Of a stretch of DNA of 47,559 nt, positions 8,139 to 15,275 are shown one piece after another (within the stretch, counting starts at the first letter, position 1; the number at the start of each line of letters is the position of its first letter). The notes under the pieces were generated by a model, which saw only the letters and a program-made list of their open reading frames with translations, did no database searches and was not told where the DNA came from. The stretch covers positions 1-47,559 of the forward strand of contig CACJBC010000008.1 of the NCBI GenBank assembly GCA_902591565.1. Reading direction: 5' to 3'. Made by a program: the position numbers and the translations under genes. This DNA is from an uncultured SAR86 cluster bacterium (GTDB taxonomy: Bacteria > Pseudomonadota > Gammaproteobacteria > Magnimaribacterales > D2472).

Positions 8139-8599
8139 TATATATTAAGCCACGAGTTTATAAGGCTTTTTGCATCATTTAACTCTAGATCAAGCCTTGC
8201 ATATTTTGGTGTATCCATTGAAATCATTTGTTCCGATATTTTGTTAACAGAGATGCCGAGATTATTAAGTGATTGTGCCAAATCAATCTTGGCCTCTTCA
8301 TTGGGTGTTTCTGATGTTAGTTTCTTTGAATAATAATTAGATTTAAATACTAATTGACCTAGCTCTATTAACTTTAACTCTTTATCTTCACAATTTGGAT
8401 CTTCATATTCATCTATTAAATTTAGTATCCAATAATGTGGCTTAGAGATTTTAAGTTTTGCTTCCTCTATATTTGGATAAAGTTTGGTGTGAGATTTTTC
8501 TTTAAACCAATTATCCTCATGCTCAACAATACATGTTTCTTTTAAATTAAAAATATATGTATCAAGGGTCTCATCTTTTTTTTTAAATGGATATTTCAT
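8138..8599 (-). CDS. Uncharacterised cytoplasmic protein between rocD and the MGMT-like gene
   Basis: I do not recognise this protein of about 153 residues. It has no signal peptide or membrane segment, is charged and mostly helical in appearance, and contains KPHYWILNLIDEYEDPNC followed by a probable helical C-terminal half. The frame is also open from a TTG at 8608, inside the end of rocD. The ATG at 8599 (MKYPFKKKDE), three bases after the rocD stop, is the better start. Its stop overlaps the GTG of the alkyltransferase gene by one base, so all three genes look like one operon. Confidence 0.65.
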   Translation of the reverse strand: MKYPFKKKDETLDTYIFNLKETCIVEHEDNWFKEKSHTKLYPNIEEAKLKISKPHYWILNLIDEYEDPNCEDKELKLIELGQLVFKSNYYSKKLTSETPNEEAKIDLAQSLNNLGISVNKISEQMISMDTPKYARLDLELNDAKSLINSWLNI

Positions 8600-8601
8600 T
8601 T

Positions 8602-9849
8602 TTAACAAAAATCTGTAAAAACTTTTTTAATTTTTGTCATAGCCCAATCAATTTCATCTCTTGTAATAATTAAAGGTGGAGCAAATCTTATAACTGTCTC
8701 ATGTGTCTCTTTTGCTAGAACACCCTCCTTCATCAAAGCCAAACAAATTTTCTTTGCCGAAATATTTTTCTCTATTTCTACCCCAAGCCACAGACCCTTG
8801 CCTCTTATATCTTTAATAAATGGCATATTAAGTTTTGCGATTTCATCTTTCAGGTATGCTCCCATTTCCCTGCTGTTTTCAATTAAATTATCTTCATATA
8901 TTAATTCTAGTGCTTTTGTAGCAACTTTAGCTGCTAGCGGATTGCCACCAAAAGTGGAGCCATGCGATCCAGGATTAAAGTGCTTCATTACCTCCTTAGA
9001 ACTTAAGAAGGCAGAAACAGGCAATAAACCGCCTCCAAGTGCCTTCCCTAATATAAGACCATCAGGTTCAATACCTTCATGTTGATATGCAAATAATTTT
9101 CCCGTTCTTGCAAGACCTGATTGAATTTCATCAAGAATTAGTAACACATTATTCTCAGTACATAAGTCACGGAGTTGTTTTAACCATCCTGTCTTGGGTG
9201 TGACGATTCCTCCTTCTCCCTGAATTGGTTCTACCAAAACTGCACAAGTGTTTTTATTAATCAGATTTTTAATTGAGCTAATAGATTTTTCACAAATATT
9301 GTTACATTCGCAATTTGACTGACAATAATCTGCAGTTACAAAACCTTTGGAGAAAGGTCCAAAACCTCTTTGATACTCTGGTTCAGATGAAAAACCAACT
9401 ATTGTTGTTGTTCTTCCATGGAAATTACCATCAGCTACGATTATCTCTGCTTGATTTTCTTTTATGCCTTTTGAAAAATATCCCCAGCGTCTTGCTGCTT
9501 TGATAGCTGTTTCGACAGCCTCAGCCCCCGTATTCATTGCTAGGATATTTGGAAAGCCACTTATTTTGGATAACTTTTCAATATAATTTGAAAAAGTTTC
9601 AGTATAAAAAGCTCTTGATGTTATTGCTAATGTTTGTGCTTGTTCTGTTAAAACTTTTACGAGCTCTGGATGTGAGTGACCATGACTAACAGCAGAATAT
9701 GCTGACATCATATCTAAGTATTTATTGCCATCAACATCCCATAGATATACTCCACTTCCCTTATTGAGCACTAATGGTAAAGGCGAATAATTTTGAGATC
9801 CGTAAATTAAATCTTTTTCAATTAATTTTTTTTGTAAATTACTTGTCAT
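8602..9849 (-). CDS. rocD: Ornithine aminotransferase with a four-cysteine insertion
   Basis: This 415-residue class III PLP aminotransferase converts ornithine plus 2-oxoglutarate to glutamate-5-semialdehyde plus glutamate. Landmarks are MNTGAEAVETAIKAARRWGY (phosphate-binding region), the LILDEIQSGLARTGK Asp that contacts PLP, and the Schiff-base lysine K269 in LGKALGGG. The overall pattern fits ornithine rather than acetylornithine aminotransferase. An unusual segment at about residues 175-187 contains C176, C180, C182 and C186 (CxxxCxCxxxC), where relatives have a short cysteine-free loop. The gene is divergent from ctlX across 46 bases, which supports an ornithine-degrading role. Confidence 0.9.
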   Translation of the reverse strand: MTSNLQKKLIEKDLIYGSQNYSPLPLVLNKGSGVYLWDVDGNKYLDMMSAYSAVSHGHSHPELVKVLTEQAQTLAITSRAFYTETFSNYIEKLSKISGFPNILAMNTGAEAVETAIKAARRWGYFSKGIKENQAEIIVADGNFHGRTTTIVGFSSEPEYQRGFGPFSKGFVTADYCQSNCECNNICEKSISSIKNLINKNTCAVLVEPIQGEGGIVTPKTGWLKQLRDLCTENNVLLILDEIQSGLARTGKLFAYQHEGIEPDGLILGKALGGGLLPVSAFLSSKEVMKHFNPGSHGSTFGGNPLAAKVATKALELIYEDNLIENSREMGAYLKDEIAKLNMPFIKDIRGKGLWLGVEIEKNISAKKICLALMKEGVLAKETHETVIRFAPPLIITRDEIDWAMTKIKKVFTDFC

Positions 9850-9895
9850 AATAGTATTCTACTCGGATTAAGAAGTTTGATATAGGGGGGATTAA

Positions 9896-10798
9896 ATGAA
9901 AAATCAATCATCGCAAAATCTTTTTATGATAGAGCCAGAAGTCTTCTATTCTAATAATCAAACAATTGATTCAAATCATTATCAATTTAAAAATGAAGAT
10001 GGTTCATTAGATCTTGATCAAATTACAGATAGTGCTTTGACTGAATTCAATAATCTAAAAAATGAAATAGAAAAACATGGAATAAAAGTTACTTTCATGA
10101 AAGGTATATCTGATTGTCCAGATCATATTTTTCCAAATTGGTTTATTACTTTTGAAGATAAAACTTTCCAACTATTTAGTATGAGAGCAGAAAATAGGAG
10201 GCTAGAAAAAACTAAAGAGATGATAGATTTTCTTGCTAGCAAATATACGCTTAATGGAGATTTAACAGAATTTGAAAAAAAAGATATGTTTCTTGAGGCA
10301 ACTAGTAGCATGGTTTTTGATAGAGTTAATAGAATTGTTTATGCAGCAATATCACCTAGAACAAATGAGGAACTCACAAAAAAATGGTGTCAAGAAAATA
10401 ATTATGAATTAGTTTTGTTTGACACCCTAAGTCACAAAGGCTCGTCCATATATCACACAGATGTTTTAATGTATGTGGGTCAAAAAGTAATTGGAATATG
10501 TTTTGATGTAATTTTGCCTCAATACAGAGAACTGGTAAGAAATAAAGTATCTAAATATCATGACATATTTGAAATTAATGAAGAGCAAATAACAGATTTC
10601 TGTGGAAATAGTTTAGAAGCAAAAAATGATAAAGAAGAATACTTTCTTATCATGTCATCACGCGCATTTAATGCTCTCACCAAAGATCAAAAAATTACTC
10701 TTTCGAAATATTATAAAAATATAATACATTCTGATTTAACTACCATAGAAAAATATGGTGGTGGTTCAGCTAGATGTATGCTTAATGAATTGTTTTAA
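9896..10798 (+). CDS. ctlX: Citrulline hydrolase / arginine-deiminase-like protein (CtlX family)
   Basis: This 300-residue protein belongs to the guanidino-group-modifying (amidinotransferase/arginine deiminase) fold. The C-terminal GGGSARCMLNELF gives the nucleophile C294. HTDVLMYVG gives catalytic H187, and PDHIFPNWF near residue 75-83 and LEATSSMVFDR match conserved substrate-site blocks. This pattern fits CtlX, which is reported to hydrolyse citrulline to ornithine. The ornithine aminotransferase gene lies directly upstream on the other strand, so the pair would turn citrulline into glutamate semialdehyde. An AGGGGGGA Shine-Dalgarno-like run precedes the ATG. A related dimethylarginine or arginine hydrolase activity cannot be excluded. 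Confidence 0.82.
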   Translation: MKNQSSQNLFMIEPEVFYSNNQTIDSNHYQFKNEDGSLDLDQITDSALTEFNNLKNEIEKHGIKVTFMKGISDCPDHIFPNWFITFEDKTFQLFSMRAENRRLEKTKEMIDFLASKYTLNGDLTEFEKKDMFLEATSSMVFDRVNRIVYAAISPRTNEELTKKWCQENNYELVLFDTLSHKGSSIYHTDVLMYVGQKVIGICFDVILPQYRELVRNKVSKYHDIFEINEEQITDFCGNSLEAKNDKEEYFLIMSSRAFNALTKDQKITLSKYYKNIIHSDLTTIEKYGGGSARCMLNELF

Positions 10799-10800
10799 GT

Positions 10801-10827
10801 TTTGCGGAAACCTATTGTTTCCGCAAA
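10801..10827. terminator. Bidirectional hairpin between ctlX and the lipoprotein gene
   Basis: A perfect 11-bp inverted repeat (TTTGCGGAAAC at 10801-10811 and GTTTCCGCAAA at 10817-10827, loop CTATT) lies between two convergent stop codons. Its AAA/TTT ends could support termination in either direction, although there is no long U-tract. Confidence 0.75.
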
Positions 10828-10837
10828 TTAAATGATA

Positions 10838-11629
10838 TTAGGCGTCAGTATTACTTAACAACATGTAGCTGTCATAAATATCTGGTGAATTACATGTAGC
10901 AACCTCATCAAACTTGGCTTGCATTTCTTTGCCATTTTCCTGCCAATGTTTATTTCCAGCAGCTTTCACATCAAAGTTTGAATGCCAATTCCCCCATAAA
11001 AAGTCTGCATCTGCATCAAACTCAGGAAAATAAACACCAAAGAAATAAGGGCCACTTTCAATACCATCTAGATAAGTATTAAATTCAACAACTGTTGCTC
11101 TTAAATCTAATCTATCTTTACCTTCATTGAGATTACATAAAAGATATTCTGAAGCAAAATATCCATCTTCCCCTTCAACCTCTCCAAAGGAATCAGCAGG
11201 TCTAGGTAAATAAAATGTCCAAGGAAACCTCCCTTCTCCATCACATGAAATAACTGATTCATATTTTTCAGCCCATGCAATGAACTCGGGTGATCCTTCA
11301 GACCATGCAGCATCGGCAGCTTCTTTAGATGACCACATTAGCTCCCACCAACCATTATCAAAGGCATTGTTGTCACCTTTAGGAGCATACACGCCAGCCC
11401 ATAATAAGTCCGGAGAATGATCTAACTCTTTCCATGCACCAAGCATTTCTCTTGCATTTTCATCAGAATAATTATCACCAGGGGTGCATGCTATAAATTC
11501 ATTATAAAATGGGCCCATATAAATTGGTCCTGAAGCACTATCTTTATCTGTTTCAGTTGAAGAATTTGAACAACCAATAATAAAAAAGATAGAGAAAATA
11601 GCTAAAAAAGTTTTATTTTTTATATTCAT
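10838..11629 (-). CDS. Uncharacterised lipoprotein with two tandem homologous domains
   Basis: This 263-residue protein has a lipoprotein signal peptide (MNIKNKTFLAIFSIFFIIGC), with the lipidated cysteine at residue 20, then a Ser/Thr/Asp linker. The mature part appears to contain the same domain twice. Copy one runs from EFIACTPGDNYSDENAREML to about SVISCDG; copy two runs from EYLLCNLNEGKDRLDL to VATCNSP. Shared features are a Cys near each start and end, an (A/F)GVY.P segment, a Trp-rich (W/N)W.(L/S)...S.. block and a final EK/FDE.(I/A)..C pattern. I know no family name with certainty. It probably sits in a cell-envelope membrane. Confidence 0.75.
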   Translation of the reverse strand: MNIKNKTFLAIFSIFFIIGCSNSSTETDKDSASGPIYMGPFYNEFIACTPGDNYSDENAREMLGAWKELDHSPDLLWAGVYAPKGDNNAFDNGWWELMWSSKEAADAAWSEGSPEFIAWAEKYESVISCDGEGRFPWTFYLPRPADSFGEVEGEDGYFASEYLLCNLNEGKDRLDLRATVVEFNTYLDGIESGPYFFGVYFPEFDADADFLWGNWHSNFDVKAAGNKHWQENGKEMQAKFDEVATCNSPDIYDSYMLLSNTDA

Positions 11630-11707
11630 AATTTTGTCCCTATTAGAATTAACTACTTTAATACTAAAGTAATTTAGATAAAAGAATAAGAAAATTATGT
11701 ATTAATT

Positions 11708-12559
11708 TTAAATATTGTTTATCCATTGGGCTGTAGTTTTTGTACCGCCTAATGGAAAAAAGTGAACCTGATCAATATTAAAATTGGGATTTTTTAATTT
11801 ATGTTCAGCTAATTCAGTTATTACTGATGTTGGTTCATATGGAAGAAGTAATTTTGTTAAATCTTTAGCTCTTTTTTGTAAAACCTTCATTGAAGCCCCT
11901 ACTCCACATTCGATTGAATAGCGAATTAAAGTTTGTAATTTTGCTGGTCCTGCAATACCAATATGAATTGGTAGATCAATATTCATTTCAATTAGACTTT
12001 CAGCCCAATTAATAATTGTCTGCGCATCAAAACAAAATTGAGTTGCAATTGCCATCTGAGCATCTGTTCTTTTTGCATATTCATTTTTCCAAGACAAAGC
12101 CTTATTAACATTAATATTGGTATTATCTTTATCAATGTCTTTATTCCCCTCAGGATGACCGGCTATATGAATACGTTTGAAATTAAACTTATCAAATAAT
12201 TCAGTTTCAATTAATTGGATTGATGAATCAAATTCACCATAAGCATTATTAGCACCTCCAGCAATTAAAAGAGCCTCTTGAACATTTGCTTCATCTGAGT
12301 ACTTTGATATCCAACTCTCAAGCACGCTTTTATCCTCAATGATTCTTGCAGGAAAATGAGGCATTGGTATAAACCCTTCATCAGTTATCTTTTTTGCAGT
12401 TTTTAGCATATCTTCAAAAGGAGTACCTTCAATATGAGCAATATATATTCTTGTATTTGCAGGAAGTACTTCTGCAAAATTTTCAATTTTGGCGGCTGCA
12501 TTTGGCGTTACTTCAATTGAGTAACCATTTAAAAAATTTTTAACTACTTCAGAATTCAT
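11708..12559 (-). CDS. Methylenetetrahydrofolate reductase-family protein (divergent MetF-like)
   Basis: This 283-residue TIM-barrel protein resembles the MetF superfamily, which reduces 5,10-methylene-THF to 5-methyl-THF with FAD. YSIEVTPNAAAKI near the N-terminus matches the strand-1 Glu region. PMPHFPARIIEDKSVLESWI corresponds to the second conserved block, and LPIHIGIAGPAKLQTLIRYS is the characteristic C-terminal block. It lacks the canonical FEFFPPK start and is nearer to the divergent MetF-like proteins linked to one-carbon breakdown pathways in marine bacteria. It starts 24 bases downstream of tRNA-Ser and may share its transcript. Whether it works as MTHFR or as another folate-dependent enzyme is open. 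Confidence 0.75.
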   Translation of the reverse strand: MNSEVVKNFLNGYSIEVTPNAAAKIENFAEVLPANTRIYIAHIEGTPFEDMLKTAKKITDEGFIPMPHFPARIIEDKSVLESWISKYSDEANVQEALLIAGGANNAYGEFDSSIQLIETELFDKFNFKRIHIAGHPEGNKDIDKDNTNINVNKALSWKNEYAKRTDAQMAIATQFCFDAQTIINWAESLIEMNIDLPIHIGIAGPAKLQTLIRYSIECGVGASMKVLQKRAKDLTKLLLPYEPTSVITELAEHKLKNPNFNIDQVHFFPLGGTKTTAQWINNI

Positions 12560-12582
12560 AGGCGTATTAAAGCATAAAAAAC

Positions 12583-12672
12583 TGGCGGAGAGTGAGGGAT
12601 TCGAACCCTCGAACCAGTTACCCAGTTACCTCCTTAGCAGGGAGGCGCTTTCGACCACTCAGCCAACTCTCC
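12583..12672 (-). tRNA. serV: tRNA-Ser (anticodon GCU)
   Basis: Read on the minus strand, the gene starts GGAGAGT and ends ACTCTCC-G-CCA, with the CCA encoded. The acceptor stem is a perfect 7 bp. The D arm is GGCTGAGTGGTCGAAAGCGCC-like, the anticodon loop is CTGCTAA (GCU, reading AGU/AGC), and there is a long class II variable arm and a GGTTCGAATCC T arm. It is 90 bases with CCA. In gammaproteobacteria this tRNA normally follows csrA; here it follows the dihydroorotase gene. Confidence 0.97.
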
Positions 12673-12686
12673 GAAATTGATGCAAG

Positions 12687-12692
12687 ATTATA
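12687..12692 (-). promoter_or_regulatory. -10 element of a likely tRNA-Ser promoter
   Basis: On the minus strand a perfect TATAAT lies about 14 bases before the tRNA 5' end, in the 46-base gap after the dihydroorotase stop. No good -35 box is visible at 16-18 bases, so the promoter may be weak, or the tRNA may also be transcribed by read-through. Confidence 0.4.
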
Positions 12693-12718
12693 ACTCTTTG
12701 ATAAAAAAAAATACCTAC

Positions 12719-14053
12719 TTATCTATCAAATTCTATTTGCATTCCTAGAGGAATATCATCTTTCACATGTCCATCCTCAAATACAATATGTCCGTTACAG
12801 ATTGTCATATGAATTGACGAGTTGAATGTCTTACCTTCAAAGGGTGACCATCCACATTTATAAAGAATATTGTCTTTATTTACTTGATATTTTTTATCTA
12901 GATCAATTACTACAAGATCAGCGTAGCAACCCTCTCTGATATATCCCCTATCTTTTACTTGAAACCTTTTTGCAACATTATGAGTAGTTTTTTCAACTAT
13001 TGTTTCAAGAGTTAATATACCTTGGTGATAAAAATCCATTAATATCTGTAAGCCATGTTGAACCAGCGGTAGTCCTGCTGGTGCATCTGGGTAGTTCCTC
13101 ATTTTTTCATCCCATGTATGTGGCGCATGATCTGTAGCAACAATATCAATTTTATTTTCTAAAAGTGCTTTTATAAGAGCCTGTCTGTCCGATTCTTCCT
13201 TAATAGATGGATTACACTTAATTTGATTACCTAATTCAGCATAGTCTTTTTCATTGAAGTGCATATGATGAACACACACCTCAGAAGTTATTTTTTTTCC
13301 ATCAACGTCTCCCTTTGTAAATAACTCCATTTCTTTTTCAGTTGTTAGATGAAAGACATGTAAATCTGAGTCATATTTCTTAGCTAGACTCACAGCAAGA
13401 GAGCTTGATAAATAGCAACTCTCAACATCCCTTATTAGGTGATGGTGTTGAGCTGATAGATCATCTCCATATTTTTCAAGAAATATTTTCTCATTATTCT
13501 TAACAGTTGTTTGATCTTCACAATGTGTAACAACAATTAGTGGTGAATAGTTAAAAATATCATCAAGGGCATCAAGACTATCAACAAGCATCTCTCCTGT
13601 AGAGGCACCCATAAAAACTTTTAATGCTGCTGCTTGATTAATATCAACTTTTTTAATTTCTTCAATATTTGTGTTACTTGCTCCAAGATGGAAAGAATAG
13701 TTAGATAAAGATTTTGTGCTTGCTATATCAAATTTTTTACTTAAATTTTCATTAGTTGTTGTTGTTGGGTTGACATTAGGCATTTCAAAATAACTTGTTA
13801 CACCACCAGCAAGACCTGCTCTTGATTCTGTTGCAATATCACCTTTATGAGTTAATCCAGGCTCTCTGAAGTGAACTTGATCATCAATTAGTCCAGGTAA
13901 TACATACTTTCCATCAAGATCAACAGTTTTCTTTGTTTCAGAGTCAAAAGAGTTACTAATTAATTCGATTCTATTATTTTTAATTGCAATATCTGATTCA
14001 ATTATTTTGTTTTCATTAACAATTTTGCAATTTTGTAATACTAAGTCATACAT
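12719..14053 (-). CDS. pyrC: Dihydroorotase (class I, Bacteroidetes-like subtype)
   Basis: Dihydroorotase cyclises carbamoyl-aspartate to dihydroorotate in pyrimidine synthesis. This 444-residue amidohydrolase has GLIDDQVHFREPGLTHKG at about residues 54-71, the ALKVFMGAS block with the candidate carbamylated Lys, VTHCED, HVFHLTTEKE, and TDHAPH with the catalytic Asp. The usual metal-binding HxH is QxH here (Q59, H61). DDQVHFREPGLTHK and YKCGWSPFEG recall the Bacteroidetes dihydroorotase subtype more than E. coli PyrC. The stop of lysC lies one base upstream of its start, so it belongs to the alaS-lysC transcript. It occupies the position expected for csrA. Another amidohydrolase activity is possible but less likely. 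Confidence 0.88.
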   Translation of the reverse strand: MYDLVLQNCKIVNENKIIESDIAIKNNRIELISNSFDSETKKTVDLDGKYVLPGLIDDQVHFREPGLTHKGDIATESRAGLAGGVTSYFEMPNVNPTTTTNENLSKKFDIASTKSLSNYSFHLGASNTNIEEIKKVDINQAAALKVFMGASTGEMLVDSLDALDDIFNYSPLIVVTHCEDQTTVKNNEKIFLEKYGDDLSAQHHHLIRDVESCYLSSSLAVSLAKKYDSDLHVFHLTTEKEMELFTKGDVDGKKITSEVCVHHMHFNEKDYAELGNQIKCNPSIKEESDRQALIKALLENKIDIVATDHAPHTWDEKMRNYPDAPAGLPLVQHGLQILMDFYHQGILTLETIVEKTTHNVAKRFQVKDRGYIREGCYADLVVIDLDKKYQVNKDNILYKCGWSPFEGKTFNSSIHMTICNGHIVFEDGHVKDDIPLGMQIEFDR

Positions 14054-14054
14054 A

Positions 14055-15269
14055 TTAACTATCCAGATTAAATGCTTTATGGAGTGAAGTTACAGCGGCG
14101 TCCGTTTCATTTTCATCAATAACAATTGTAATTTTAATTTCTGAAGTACTTATCATTTGAATGTTTATTCCTGTTTCAGATAATGCTTTAAATGCTGTGC
14201 TGGCAATTCCAGCATGTGATCTCATACCAACACCAACAAGAGAAACTTTAGCAATACTTGAATCAATTAACAAATCATCAAATTCCAAGGATGACTTCAA
14301 ACCATTAATAACTTCAGTTGCCATTGATTCATCTTCTCTTGAAACTGTAAATGTAAAATCTGTTTTTCCATTAACACTGACATTTTGAACTATGACGTCA
14401 ACTTCAATGTTTGCATCACTTAAAGGACCTAAAATGCCATAAGCCATTCCAGGAGTATCGCTTACCCCATGAAGGGTAAACTTTACCTGGTCCTTTTGAA
14501 AAGCTATTCCAGAAACTAAACCATTTTCCATATTTTTTTCCTCGAGAGATATTAAAGTGCCATTACCAGGCTCAAAACTTGATAAAACTCTGACAGGTAC
14601 ATTATATTTATTTGCAAACTCAACTGCTCTAATCTGAATTACTTTAGCACCCTGTCCTGCCATTTCAAGCATTTCTTCCATAGTAATTACATCTATCTTC
14701 TTAGCTTCAGGTACTATCCTAGGATCAGTTGTATAAATGCCGTCAACATCGGTATAAATATCGCATCTTTCTGCGCCTAATTGAGCAGCAATTGCTACTG
14801 CTGTGGTATCAGAGCCACCTCTTCCAAGGGTTGTAACATCGCCAGACTCTGTAATACCTTGAAAACCGGTAATAATAGGAACAATGCCTGCATCCAAAGT
14901 TTCTTGGATTTTTTTACCATCAACGTCAAGAATTCTTGCTTTAGAGTAACTATCGGTTGTTCTCATTGAAATTTGTGAAGCGGAATAAGATTTTGCTGGA
15001 ATATCAATTTGTTGTAATGCCATAGCCAATAGTGCAGCACTTACTTTTTCACCCGTAGAAACAAGAGCATCAAATTCTCTTTTACTGGGATTATCTCCAA
15101 AACTCTTTGCTAAATTAATTAATCTATTAGTTTCTCCACTCATAGCAGAGACAACAACTACTATCGGATTATTTTTAGAAGCCTCTTTTACAATTTTTGC
15201 AACAGCAGCAATTCTCTCTTCTGAGCCAACAGAGGTTCCTCCAAACTTTTGAACAATGATATTAGACAT
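14055..15269 (-). CDS. lysC: Aspartate kinase, monofunctional
   Basis: LysC phosphorylates aspartate, the first step towards lysine, threonine and methionine; the product feeds aspartate-semialdehyde dehydrogenase, encoded at 44887-45906. The 404-residue protein opens with VQKFGGTSVGS. It has the kinase motifs TGFQGITESGDVTTLGRGGSDTTA and DIYTDVDGIYTTDPRIV, and a C-terminal pair of ACT domains (from about residue 265) ending near MISTSEIKITIVI. Those ACT domains imply feedback control by lysine and/or threonine. It starts six bases after alaS, the usual alaS-lysC order for this class. Confidence 0.97.
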   Translation of the reverse strand: MSNIIVQKFGGTSVGSEERIAAVAKIVKEASKNNPIVVVVSAMSGETNRLINLAKSFGDNPSKREFDALVSTGEKVSAALLAMALQQIDIPAKSYSASQISMRTTDSYSKARILDVDGKKIQETLDAGIVPIITGFQGITESGDVTTLGRGGSDTTAVAIAAQLGAERCDIYTDVDGIYTTDPRIVPEAKKIDVITMEEMLEMAGQGAKVIQIRAVEFANKYNVPVRVLSSFEPGNGTLISLEEKNMENGLVSGIAFQKDQVKFTLHGVSDTPGMAYGILGPLSDANIEVDVIVQNVSVNGKTDFTFTVSREDESMATEVINGLKSSLEFDDLLIDSSIAKVSLVGVGMRSHAGIASTAFKALSETGINIQMISTSEIKITIVIDENETDAAVTSLHKAFNLDS

Positions 15270-15275
15270 ATTTTC

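Noticed and set aside
12702-12735. TTTGATA...TATCAAA inverted repeat after the dihydroorotase gene
   Set aside because: The loop is about 20 bases and holds the T-run itself, so it does not form an intrinsic terminator.
15270-15275. Lysine riboswitch before lysC
   Set aside because: Only six bases separate alaS and lysC, leaving no room for a leader.
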